Below are positions 12,036 to 24,349 of a stretch of DNA of 64,000 nt, piece after piece. Numbering within the stretch: the first letter of the stretch is position 1; each line of letters starts with the position of its first letter. A model generated the notes under the pieces. That model had not been told where the DNA came from, searched no databases, and was given only the letters and a program-made list of their open reading frames with translations. Source of the stretch: Centrapalus pauciflorus (lineage: Eukaryota > Streptophyta > Magnoliopsida > Asterales > Asteraceae); NCBI GenBank assembly GCA_020465985.1, contig JAANYP010004347.1, forward strand, positions 124,001-188,000. The letters are read 5' to 3'. A program made the position numbers and the translations under genes.

Positions 12036-13532
12036 GTGTATCCACATTGTACATTTCTGTTGTACGTAATTTTTTTAGTTGTTTTCTTAATCCATCTCTT
12101 TTGGGTGTAAAAACTTATATTTGATTAGATATATCAAATATGCTTTTGAATTCCACTAAATGGATAAATATATGTTGATGGATGATGCAATCAGTGTCTT
12201 TCCATTTTGTTTACTCTTTATCCTTTTTGTCTCTATTGTGTGAGAATACGATGCGCACATAAAGTGTTAGAAAATATTCATAAACAGTTTCTTGTTTCTC
12301 TGGCATTGGTATTTTCTTTTTTCTTTTGTGAATTTCAGCTCTTTTGAAAATTTGTCATCCTTTTAGTTAATTTTGTAATCAAACTGGAACTACAGATTCA
12401 TGTGGATTGCAATTGCATATTATGGTGTGTAAAAATCAGTTAAAACCAACAAATCCATAAAATAAAGCCAGTATCATTAATTAATAGTTTACTTGGGTTT
12501 ACGGTTTTTAGATATTTGGTTCTTGATTAAAACCAAGTCTAGTATGGTTTTCACTATGATATCATAATTTTCAATAGTAATAGAGCGTTATTTTTTGTTT
12601 ATGTCTTTATATATTTTGTGTTGTTTCTTGGTTTAAATATGTAAAAGAAGTTTTTATATTAGTATATGGTCGGATTTCGATCAAATTCATGCCCGGCACC
12701 CTAATATTGCATTTGCTAATCCTCTGTTTATTGTTTCATTATTATTAATGAAACATTAGCAAATATATGTTGACAATTTAGTAAGAGTGTGTGTGAAGGC
12801 AGGCTAGAAAGTTTTATTGCTTTGGCATAATATTACGATTTATTTGTTATTGTAGCCTTTTTGTGAATCACATGTTCACCTTTTAACGCCAACATAAATA
12901 CATTATATAATTGTGTGTGTATAGTGAAAAGTATATCTAATTTATATTATTAAAAAATACAATTAAACTACTTAAATTAAACCCTATGTATAAAGTGTGG
13001 ACCATATACTTAATTAAATCTACAAAATCTTTAAACACGCAGAAAATATGGATCTTAGGGCATGCATGGCTGGTCAAAACCCTAGCATATATAGCCAATT
13101 AGCCATTAAATTTTAGGGAGAAAATTTTTAAATTAAAAAACCATTTAATTTATGATTTATGCTAAAAATATTTAAATATATCTTTTAAATTAAAAAAAAT
13201 TAAATTTTAGGGAGAAATTATTTGGTTTTGGTACCTTTTTACCTTACAATTTTCGTTTTTGGTATGAAATTTCATTGCAAGCAATGTGGAAATCTTCACA
13301 TTGACAACATCCAATACCATATAGAATCTTATTTGATAAGTAGTTTTTTATTCTATACTTTGAAAAACCCTTGAAGACATTCAGATTCCATTACAATATA
13401 TATGGAATTATTCCATATTATGTTACAAGTCTAGAATCATTTTCTGTACATATATGTTCTTCAAATTACAATAAGTCCTTAGTATTAACACATATACATA
13501 CACACACTCTGTCTCTCAAAAACTGATCACCA
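12036..13532. other. intergenic and promoter of the first ankyrin gene
   Basis: No coding region. The last 150 bp before the ATG at 13533 should carry the 5' leader; TA-rich candidates for a TATA box (ATATATATGG at 13397, CATATATGTTC at 13450) are present but none is decisive. Confidence 0.4.
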
Positions 13533-14065
13533 ATGGATACCGAAGACATGAAGATCAATAAGGAACTGTATGAAGCTCTGATGAAGAAGGACGATCGGAA
13601 AGTGCTTGATATATGTGCAAGCATTCCCAAAGGTCCTTTGCATACGGTCACGATACATGAAGACACCGTTATCCACATTGCCGTTTACCACAAGAAAAAC
13701 GATCTAGCGCTAAGCCTTCTCAACATGGTTCCATTGTCCGATTCTCACAAACTCACATGGCAAAATGGTACCGGAAGTACCATCCTCCACGAGACCGGCA
13801 CTAACAACAGGACGGTTGTTGTTGCAGCGGAAATGCTACGTCGGGCTCCCATGTTGCTCAGTATGACCAACAAGCAAGGAGAGACTGCTTTGTTCTACGC
13901 AGCGCGACATGGAAAGACCAAAATCTTTAAGTTCCTTCATGGTGAAGTCACTAGAACAAATCAAGGACCAGATTTGAAAACTTTTCTTCTCAGGGATGAT
14001 AAATCTACCATACTCCACCTAGCAATTCTAAGCAAAAACTACTGTAAGTGAATGCATATTGACAT

Positions 14066-14126
<61 letters not shown>

Positions 14127-15802
14127 TATTCTGATTTGGAAATGATGTTTATGTAATGTATACATATATATGTTCTTGTAGGGATGGCTTACGAGATAGC
14201 GAAGAAACATAGCAATTTAATTAGCGAAAAGGATGAAGACGAGATGACGCCTCTACAACTTCTTTCATGCCGTCCTCTAGAACCTTGTCCTAAGAATTTC
14301 TTGATGCGCTTCGTATACAACCGTAAGATATGATATATTCTAACCCTAGCTAAACTCGATCTACTCAATTGAAACTTATAGGAAATGTTAGAATGCATTG
14401 CATCTTAATTACCAAAAAAAAAAAAAAAGACCTTATATAAGTTTTCATTACTTTTTGATGATAGTAATTGACCCAAATGTTGAAGACACAAGCTGGATGT
14501 TCAAACCGTTAAAGAAATTGCGGAAAAGAAAGTTTACACGCGAATGGGGAATTCAACTTGTTAAACTCCTGGTAAAACATGACATTTCATGGGAAAAAAC
14601 TGAATCAAGATTGACGAAAACAAGATCCAGGTTTCATCAATATGGAAAGAGTTCATCCACAGCTCAGCAAGAAGAAATCGTAAGTTACGAATCCGCTATT
14701 CGATTGCCTGATACTCCACTGTTGTTAGCAACAAAACACGGGTGCGTGGAGATCGTTCAGGAAATACTCGAAATGTATCCACAAGCCATAGAACATATCG
14801 ATCAAGATGGACGCAACATTTTACATGTTGCGATCTTGAATCGTAACCATGAAATTTTCGATTTTGTGGTGGAGGGAAAGTATGCAAGGGAGAGATTAAG
14901 AGGAAAGATCGATAAAGATGCAAACACGTTGTTGCATTTGGTCGGTGAAGAGGTAGAAGATGTTGATTCGGATTTAAAGGGTCCTGCAATCGAACTGCAA
15001 GAAAATATGAAGATGTTTAAGGTCAGTTAATTAAGTTCATCCTTCTTGTTAATTAATCAATTATATATAACTGCCAGAATTGAACATGTTTTGAGATTTT
15101 TGGAATTGGATTATGCAGAAAGTGATGAGCATATGTACAACCTTGGATCAGATGAAATTGAACTCGAAATCGAAGACTGCTGAACAGGTGTTTTACGAGA
15201 ATAATAATAAGCGCCGTACCGAGGCCAAGGAATATATGGTCGAGAATGCGAAAAACTACTCGGTTGTTGCAGTGCTGATTGCGACGGTTGCATTTGCTGC
15301 AGTGTATACTGTACCAGGAGGTTCTAATCCAACAACCGGTGCACCAAATCTCAAGCACAAATCATTGTTCTACTTCTTTACGATAGCAGATGCAATGTCT
15401 CTGTCATCAGCTTTGACATCGGTTATCATGTTTCTCAACATTATCACATCAACATATCGGTTTAAGGATTTCGAGAGATCGCTTACTTTTAAGATGGATT
15501 CAGGACTCGTACTGCTGATGGTGTCCGTGGCAATGTTGATGGTTGCATTCGCAACCACGCTTATTTTAACCATCAGCAGTGGACGCAAGTGGACGGACAT
15601 CACCTTGTATGCCGTTTCATTCTTCCCGGTGATTGTTTTCGTGTTAACATATTCTCAGATTGAAAAGATTCGCATTTCGTCTATTTATCGAGAATCCAAG
15701 CGTGTGATATACAAGATACGTTTGTGGTTTAAGACTGATCCGAAACCGGCAGTTTGGTATTCTGGAGTTCGGCCGACTACTCCTACTCGTTCAGCCATAT
15801 AA
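13533..15802 (+). CDS. ankyrin-repeat / PGG-domain membrane protein 1 (ACD6/ITN1-like)
   Basis: Four exons: 13533-14043, 14182-14322, 14465-15021, 15119-15802, all with GT-AG introns (phases 1, 1, 0), giving 630 residues. Ankyrin repeats are visible in exon 1 (DTVIHIAVYHKKNDLALSLL, GETALFYAARHGKTKIFKFL, KSTILHLAILSKNY), exon 2 (MTPLQLL) and exon 3 (TPLLLATKHGCVEIVQEIL, GRNILHVAILNRNHEIFDFV). Exon 4 codes the PGG domain: the NYSVVAVLIATVAFAAVYTV helix followed by PGG, then three more hydrophobic helices, so about four membrane passes from residue 445 on. Related proteins (ACD6, ITN1) sit in plasma or endomembranes and act in salicylate-linked defence or salt/ABA signalling; the role of this copy is inferred only. 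The closest relative here by exon sizes is the minus-strand copy at 22-27 kb. Confidence 0.9.
14069..14122. repeat. (TA)n microsatellite in ankyrin gene 1 intron 1
   Basis: About 27 uninterrupted AT units within the 138-bp first intron, between donor and acceptor. Likely length-polymorphic. Confidence 0.95.
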
Positions 15803-16011
15803 ACCGATGGATCGAGCTTTGAACTTTTGTCTGAATAATATGCATGCCATATTGATCCTTAGGCATGGCCATGTATTGTGTGATAATTAAATGTATTCAA
15901 TTTATAGTGTGAGTGATGTACTTGGTGTTAATTTCTTCTCTTACTTTTTATCAATAAATATTCAGTGTGCATGCATGTTTTTTTTTTTTTACTCGATATA
16001 CATATACAGAG
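15803..16011. other. 3' flank of ankyrin gene 1
   Basis: Probable 3' untranslated region. AATAAA occurs within TCAATAAATATTC at 15950-15962 and a T-run follows at 15979-15990. Otherwise nothing recognised. Confidence 0.4.
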
Positions 16012-16770
16012 GGTGAGTTCAATGGAAAATCTTAGAATATGCGTCACTAGGAAAAGTATAATGCATCACGTGGAAAGGATTTTGCATCACACGGAATAAT
16101 TATGCATCACGATCACTTGATGCATTGTGCGATCGTTCCGGTTAAATCACAATGTATTGTAAAGAAAATCAAAGTGGATCACGATCTGGTCAACTAGTTT
16201 CATAAAATAAGACGTTAACCATTAAGCTAAAAATCAGTTTGTTAATATATTTATTGACATGCTTCTTTTAATAACAATCAAAATCTTTAATATATTAATT
16301 TATTAAAGTCGAATCCAAGATTTCTAATTCCATAAATCAATACCGAATTTTATTCACTAGGTTTTATTACGATGCACTAGTTAATTAATATATTAAAAAG
16401 TAACTTTCTTATTAACAGATGTATATCAATAAATTTGATAATAAAACTATAAAAGGGTTTGTAGTTTAATGGATTATGGAACAAGAGGTTCTGAGTTCGA
16501 TTTTCAACTATGTAAATTAATATATTATATTTATGGAGAAGCATAAAAACCATGGACCGATTACTGAATGAACCGCTGGACCGACTCGATCCTGGACTGA
16601 CCGCATGATTAGTGATCGTGATGCATTATGTTTTTCTTTGTGATGCATTGTGGTACGACTCGAACCCACTACATGATGCACAATCCTACTTTGTTGATGC
16701 ATTGTGGTTTTCCAAGGTGTTCCGATGCATCTTCCTTTGGCAAATTCATAATTACTCATTGTGATTCAAA
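16012..16770. repeat. degenerate copy of the ATGCATC-rich inverted-repeat family
   Basis: The left edge GAGTTCAATGGAAAATC and repeated TGATGCAT / ATGCATCAC motifs at 16060-16140 and 16610-16735 match the family seen at 55735, 58085 and 60738. The right part includes GATGCATTGTGGTTTTCC. The middle is unrelated and contains a tRNA-like stretch at about 16455-16510 (GTAGTTTAATGG, then GAGTTCGATTTTC) that may be a SINE fragment. Boundaries approximate. Confidence 0.5.
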
Positions 16771-17439
16771 ATGAAAAAGTCTTGCGATCCATTCATTTTT
16801 TAGTTTTTCAATGAATGGAAAAACTATGACTCATTGTGGTTTATAGTTTTATGAATGAAAAATATTGAGACTCATTTTAATTTATTGTTTTTTAAATAAA
16901 AAAACTATGACCCATTTAGATTGGAAAAACTAAAAAATGGAACGATTCGTATTATTTTATTCAGAAAAACTAAGAAAATGATAGTTCGTAGTTTTTTTGT
17001 TGGAAAAAGTGAAAATTGAAATGATTGATAGTATTTTTTTTCATTCATATTATATATAATTGTGAATAAATAATCGAATATTATCTATCCGTAAATATTC
17101 GGAATAAAAATTTGGTTTATTTTGGTGTTTATGGAATATTAGAAAACTTAATAAAATAACAAATAATATGTTTTTAATTTGATATGTTACTTTTATTGAT
17201 AAAAAATCTGTAAAGATGTTACTATTTTTGATAACTGAAAATTGGTGACCTGCTAAATAGGTTTACAGGTCACTCATTACTATTATTGATAGAAAATAAA
17301 AAGTTGTTACTATTAATGATAAAAGATAAATAATGTTACTATTAATGATAAAAATGTCAAAACTTGTTACTATTTTGGGTTATTTGCCCTCTTTAAATAT
17401 CATTTTTTTGAGCAAACGGGGGCCTAAGATGATGCTTCT

Positions 17440-19428
17440 TGTAACACCCTCAAACTAATCCACAATGCCACATAAATACCACGTCAGCAATGATATAATA
17501 TAATAATCTCTATACTATTCCCAATACATACATGCAGAAACCCGATAGTTTTAAAACTTTAATCACATAAATAAGTCACGGAAGTCCCTGAATATATTAC
17601 CCACTATCCGAAGTACGCATAAACATTCCCAAAATATGACTACCTTTAGCCCAGGCAGCTAGCTCCTCGATAAATGTCACAGTAACCCTATTTGGGTCCA
17701 GCAGACCTACTAAATCTCTGATCACCTGAGACACACACACACAACAACACACACTGGGTCAGCTAATGCTGGTGAGAATGCAAGGGTTAGTGTACGATTA
17801 TAAATCTCAATAAAAAGTGAGCTCAATAATAAAACGTTCAGCGTTCTCTACTGAACAAGTATATGAGATCCCACATGATGCTCAACTCGCGTGGATAGGC
17901 CCACGTGCCAAAATCCCTAGACCGCACAAAGCAGTCGTCAGGAACTCAAAAGGGAATTGGGAGCGACCCAACCCCTGCCCAGCCGTACGGTTTAGTATCT
18001 CAACAGCTCAAGTGTCCCAAATCTCATATAATAAAACACTGTTCTCAATATAACACAATAATACGTGCATGATAATATCTCAATAAAACTCGTAAGAAAA
18101 CTCATAATATCTCGTAAAAAGCTCAGTAAAAGATCATGCAAGTATTAATAAAATAATCGTACAAGTATCTCAATAAAAACATGCAAACTCACCTGCCCTG
18201 GAGTCTCACTACTCGGTCTCAGTTCCCTGCCCTTTCCCTACCCTGTCAACTCGAGACCCTGGAATCACAACACAATGACTCTATATCACAATCACAACTC
18301 AATGACTCAATCACAACCCGACAGCTCTATACACGATTTCTCAATAACTCAACAACTCTAACACAATACTCAGATAACTCGCTCAAACCCAGATACCCAA
18401 CTACCAAACTACACAACCCGAATACTCGAACACAAGATCCCAACCAACTCACACAGCTCGAACACTCAAACACGCGATCCCAACCAACTCACACAATCCC
18501 AGATACCCAAAAGACGCATTCTCAATATCACAATCTCAACCCAACAGCTTTATATACAATTCTCAATAACTCACGAGACCCTAAAGACCCAAACATATGA
18601 TCCACAGAACCCGAAAACCTGACCCGAAACCCTAGCCGCATCGCGGCCGAACTCAACCAATCGCGGCCGCACTGACCCAATCGCGGTCGCGGCCGCGCTG
18701 ACCTCAAACTCGGCCGAGCTCACATCGCGGTCCGAGCTCGGGCTCAAACCGCCTGCGATCATCTCAAGAACATCGCGGCCCGCGATCAAGGGATCGCGGT
18801 CGCGCTCACGGACGAACAGAACCAGAAATGCTCTGTTTTCTGCACAGCTCGGGATTTATTCCTTTAATCCATTTCAGCTCGATTTTTACCAAAAATTACG
18901 ACTCGAATTTACTCAGAAACATTACTAAACTCAATTCAACTATTTATCTACAATCAGCAACGATCAATTCGCGAATTTAAGCTTAATTTACCTCAATTAC
19001 GAACTCGAGTCAAAAGAAGAATTTGATGATGATTCCACAGCTTAAACTCCAATCCAGCCTCTCAATTTCTGATTATGGTTGCTGATTTCACAATACACAC
19101 ACATACACTTTTTAGCTCTGGCTTAGAATGAATCTAAGGAACAAAGGAAGCAACATATATATACGTTTTGGGTTTAACTCGGTCCAATACCCAAAAATCC
19201 GGTCCCGATACCCCAAAATACAAATTTATATCACCGGATCCCAATTTAATCAATAATTCTCAAAGTTATATTCTTTTATTAAAACTTAATCCCGACACCC
19301 GGTTAACCCAAAATCTTATCACGTGACACTTCCACGTAAAACTCAATAATTGGTCCAATTCAATCATAATATTATAATCAACCCAATCACATAATTCCAC
19401 GTCCCCGTCCCAAAAGTGGGATGTTACA
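17440..19428. mobile_element. solo LTR of an LTR retrotransposon (1,989 bp)
   Basis: Begins TGTAACACCC and ends GGGATGTTACA, so it has TG...CA ends with a short inverted TGTAACA/TGTTACA. It is flanked by the perfect 5-bp duplication CTTCT at 17435-17439 and 19429-19433. No internal domain, primer site or second LTR is present, so it is best read as a solo LTR left by LTR-LTR recombination. The start is typical of plant Ty3-type LTRs (inference). The segment 18610-18800 is unusually GC-rich, with repeated ATCGCGGCCG units. Open frames inside are not genes. Confidence 0.88.
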
Positions 19429-19601
19429 CTTCTCTTGGTTTGTAGCTAGCTTGTGTGATTTTTTGATACGGTGCTGGTGAACTGGTGATTGTGTTTTGGT
19501 TTATTTATAGATTTTAAAATTTAGTTTTCTTTCATAATCAAATAATTAAAAAAAATTTCATGTTTGTTTTGTATCTTCAAAAAATAAAAGTGAATCTATC
19601 A

Positions 19602-20826
19602 TCTATACTATATATAATAAAAAAACTACTTGGAGTTTCTGGACCATTGGATGGAAAGAAATCAATGGTTCAGATCAATGACAACTCATAATTATTTATG
19701 AAATGTCTCTTATACCCTTAATTAAAATCAATAATTATACCTATGTTATTGTTTTAATTCATCTTCCAAATTTACTACCTTAACTTAATTACATTAAATT
19801 AAATTTTGATTTTAATTTTTTCATTAATGAATTAATATTAAATTAATATTTACCTAAAATAAATATGTGTCATTATTATCCTTAATGATCATAGTTAAAT
19901 TCAAATATAAAAATTTGGATATAAATGTAGAAGTAGTAAATAAACTTAAAAATTTTTGTTAATTATTTTGCTAACAATATTTAAAATTTAATTGATAAAC
20001 CTTCAATTGTGAATATGATAAATTTTGATTGTTGATTTTCAGATATTCCATTTTTATATTTTATCATTTTCAAAATATATACACATTCACATAATTGAAG
20101 TTTTTTGTTTCTTACATTGATATTTCATATTTGAAGTTAATAAAAATTAAAAGAAACATTTTTTTCAGACACATATTATCTGTTTTTCAATATAATAATA
20201 TATTTTTATTTAATATCAAACAACTAAGTATTTTTTTTATCTTTAATTTAACTAGCTTTCAATTTTTTTTAATTATATATAAATTTTATAATAATTTATT
20301 AAAATATAAAAAAATATATATTTTCTAAATCAACTCATGTAACACCTTAACAAATTTAACTAGCTTTCAATTCTTTTTCCAAATTTAACACCTTAACTTA
20401 ATTACATTAAATTTTGACTTCATTTTTTTCATTAATTAATTAGTAATAAATTAGATTTTGTAACATTTAAAATTAATGTTTACATAAAACAAATATCTAT
20501 CATTATTATCCATAATAATCATAATTATATCCAAATGTAAAAATTTGAATTAGTTGTGTAAATTATTATTATAATGTATAATAAAAGAAAACATCAAATG
20601 TCACGTGTCACCTCTACGTTCACCAAAAAGATAATTACAACTTATAAAAAATAAAAGATAAATACAATTTAATATTTTTAAAAAAGATAAATATACTCTA
20701 TTTTTTAATCTGTAAATAATAAAAAAAATAAACACAATTATTATTTTTGTATGTTTTTATTTTTACTCATATACATTTTATATAAATAAATTCAATTAAA
20801 ATATCCATACGTGGGTCATAAACTAG
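19602..20826 (+). mobile_element. non-autonomous Helitron (1,225 bp)
   Basis: Starts TCTATACTATATATAATA directly after an A (19601) and ends CATAAACTAG before a T (20827): the canonical Helitron A/T insertion with TC...CTAG ends. The 3' region keeps a weak hairpin (CCATACGTGG). Two diverged copies of a segment beginning CCTTAACTTAATTACATTAA (near 19782 and 20394) lie inside. A second 5'-like segment near 20575 followed by CACGTGTCACC suggests a composite. No Rep/helicase coding. Confidence 0.65.
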
Positions 20827-20829
20827 TTA

Positions 20830-21473
20830 TGTATAAAAATAAAAAGTGAATTTATCATTAATCATTAATCAACAACAGTTGACACAAGGTCTGACCTAAG
20901 AAAAAGTCAAGAAGCCCTAAATAAAACCAAGTCAACGAGGGATCTGAAGTATTTGACTATTTTTATTATTAAAAACTCCCTACCAGTTTTCATAGCACAA
21001 AATATCATCAACCGATAAAATCTCACGGAATTAAAATATTATCGGGTCTAAATGATTGAAAGTCATAGCCTACCGTCGACAACTTATCAGTGACCACCTG
21101 AATTTCACCGAAAAAGTATATTCCAATAAAAAAACACAGATTTAAACAAATAAATCAATAAAAATGTGAAATTGAATAATAAAACACAGACAGGTGAGTT
21201 CGCTAGAAAGAATGTTTATCAGAGATTAATGGTTGGTTAGCATATTGTAATCGGTTTGTCGGATTCCAAATCATTTTTTTGAAAAAAAAAATCTCATTTT
21301 AATAAGTTTTAGTCAGTTATAGGTTTTTTTGTGCAATGAAAAAAAACCTTAAAAGTTTTTTTTGCACAATTATCTCATCCAGTAATCAATATTGATTTCA
21401 TCGATCATATGTAGTAAAATTAATCTATCAATAATTAATGATGATTAATCAACAGAAAATAAGAATAAAGTAA
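20830..21473. other. intergenic, no gene seen
   Basis: AT-rich DNA without a supportable feature. Confidence 0.4.
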
Positions 21474-21726
21474 AGGGTTTATTATATAAAAAATCAATAT
21501 GTTTTCATGTTTTTTGCGTTTTCGTCTCTTCATGTTATTTTTTTTCCATAAAAAACCCTAATTTATACTAAACTCGGTTCACAAATTATAACCGGGGTCT
21601 AATGTCCAAATTTCATTATACCAAAAAGAAAAGAATAACTTAAGGTTTTTTTATGAAAAAAATAACATGGAGGAACGAAAACGCAAAAAACGTGAAAACA
21701 TGTTGGTTTTTTTCATAATAAACTCC
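21474..21726. mobile_element. inverted-repeat MITE with about 85-bp arms
   Basis: Left arm from AGGGTTTATTATATAAAAAA and right arm ending TTTTTTTCATAATAAACTCC are near reverse complements through the shared core CATGTTTTTTGCGTTTTCGT / ACGAAAACGCAAAAAACGTG. About 80 bp of unrelated spacer lies between. A half-copy of the same end is at about 60200-60265. Long terminal inverted repeats suggest a Mutator-like MITE, but I could not define a target duplication. Confidence 0.55.
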
Positions 21727-22043
21727 AAAGAAACGCTTGCTTGCACATACACAATGCTCGATCAACAAAGACACGTACACCACCATGCCAACTATTTATT
21801 CGTATTTAAAAGCTACGTCACACACATACACATACATATATATGTTTCTTAATTAATACATCGATTCACCACTCTATAATTGTCATAAAAACTTTAGGGA
21901 AAAAAAAAAAAAACAAAGATGCATGTTTTGCCTTCAATCACCTCTACTCTCAATCTCAAATGGCAAATTATTCACTAATCAGAGACACACGTAACAACTA
22001 TAAAAAATAGGTTTTTAATTAAACAGGTTAATTACCAAGTTAA

Positions 22044-24272
22044 TTAAACGGGTGAACGCGCAGTTAAATGGATGGAATGATCAGTAATGTGTTGTAGATC
22101 AGAAGGAGGTTTGTAGTCCCAAATCTCATGATAAAACTTAACTGTTTTTTCCGTCACAACTTTGACACCCCAGTAGATATTCTTTACCACATTCTTCAAC
22201 TGTAGCAGGTATGGGAACACGAAAACAAACACCGGGAAGACAGAGACCCCGTAAACTATCACGTTTTTCCACGCCGCATTTTCAGTGCTGACAGTTAAAA
22301 CAAGCGTGGCTGCAAACGCCGCCATCATCATTGCTACCGCGATAATCAGCAGGATAATCCCAGTAACTTGCTTCTCGAAAAGAGACGATGCAAAATCCTT
22401 AAACTGAAACGGCGAAGTCACAATGTTGAGAAATATGATAACCGATGTCAATGCCGATGAGAGGGAAATTGCATCAGCTAAGGTAAACAAGATAAACATA
22501 GGCCTGTCTTTCAGAACTGGATGACCCTTTTCATCTGGACCTCCTGGGATTGTGTATGCTGACGTGAAGGCAACCGTCGCAATGAGCACAGCAACAATCG
22601 AGCAGTTTTTCGCGTTCTCGCACATCCACTCCTTTGCTTGTGAACGAAGTTGGTCATTGGCTTCGGCAAACACCTCGTGTGGGGTCTTTAAGTCGGAGTT
22701 TCGGGTCGAGGCATCTAAAGTTGTACTTATGTCATCTACCTTCTACACTTAAAAGAAACATACATCCATCTTAGTAAACTAATTAATAATAGGGTTAACG
22801 TCATACAAATGTATATTACTTTCCTGAAATTACTCAAATTAATTAATCTAGTTATTTTTTTTATCCAATTGGTACTTGCACTTAAAATTTATTCTTGAGA
22901 TGATACTTTTGATTACAGGTTCTACCCGTAATTATCTTATATTTGTGTTTTTAGAAGTATGAAAGGATCTATATGCATATGTGGTTTTTTAAATTATTTA
23001 TATTGATCAAAATCCACGTAGATCCACATTGTACTCCAAAATAACTTGTCGATATGGTACGTAAAACCAGTAACTATTTTGTTATGGTAAATCCACGTAA
23101 GCATCATGTCATTTAAAACCTGCTACGTTGTCATTTGAATAAGCAAAAACTGTCGTATCAACATAGTTACTGGTTACACGTATCATATTGACAAGTTATT
23201 TTGAAATACAACTACCATTCGGTCAAAAAAAAAAAAGTTAATTAGTCATTTAAGTAAATTGAGAAAAGTATATTGCATTTGTACGACTTTTAACCCTTAA
23301 TAAAATTACAAACTATTTGATTATTACTATACGTACGTATACGTACCTTATATAAACGTTGATCTTCTTTGAGTTGTTGAGCAGGATGTTTTATGTCCTC
23401 CGTTAGCTCATCGACTTTCTGACCGACCATGTGGAGCAAGGTGTTAAAATTCTTATCAAGTCTTCCTCTTAACCTTTCCAATGGATACTCCATTTCTTCC
23501 ACAACGTTGATAATGTCAAATCTTCGATGCAAGATTGCCAAATGTAATATGTTACGACCGTCTTCATCCACATGTTCTACGGCCTGAGGATACATTTGAA
23601 GAATTTCCCTAACGATTTCCGTAGAATCATGAATGGTTGCTAATAACAACGGAGTATCGGGCTTCTTGTGCTCGTTGAGTTCAATCTTTTGTTGTTCTGC
23701 GGAGGTAATATTCTTTCCATAATCGTGAACCTTTAAACCGCGCTTAGCGGTCCACGATTCGGTCTTTTCCCATGAGTTGTCTTCTTTTATCAGCAGCTTT
23801 GCAAGTTTCATTGCCCATTCACATTTATGTTTTTCTTTCACAAGGTTTCTGTAAAACTTCCACCTTTTTTCTAAATCTTCAAGATCTGCCCTCATCACTG
23901 ATAAAAAAACCAACACAAATTAAATAGATTATGTCATTGTTTGTTTTTCATTAATAGTCTCTTAAAATGCTGGAAAGTCTAAAATTCAGATCTATGATGA
24001 ATTCAGATTGTTTGTTTAGTTTCAGACTTTAGATGTTGCAACCTCTGAATTTACCTCTTAAAATTAAGCGAAAGATAGTTGTCTAAACTAAAATTGAGAG
24101 CCTCGTAATTTCAGATCTTAAGCCTTCCTTTTAATTTCAGACGTGGTTTTCAGGCTTCAGACATTTAACCTCTTAAAAAATAAATCACCTATGACATGCA
24201 TGCATGATTCCAATGATCGTATATATACAAGTGTTGTGTGTGTCTATATATATAACGTGTATATATATTTTA

Positions 24273-24349
<77 letters not shown>

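Noticed and set aside
18181..18789. Two open frames of 139 and 72 codons
   Set aside because: They lie inside the solo LTR, have low-complexity composition and no recognisable domain.
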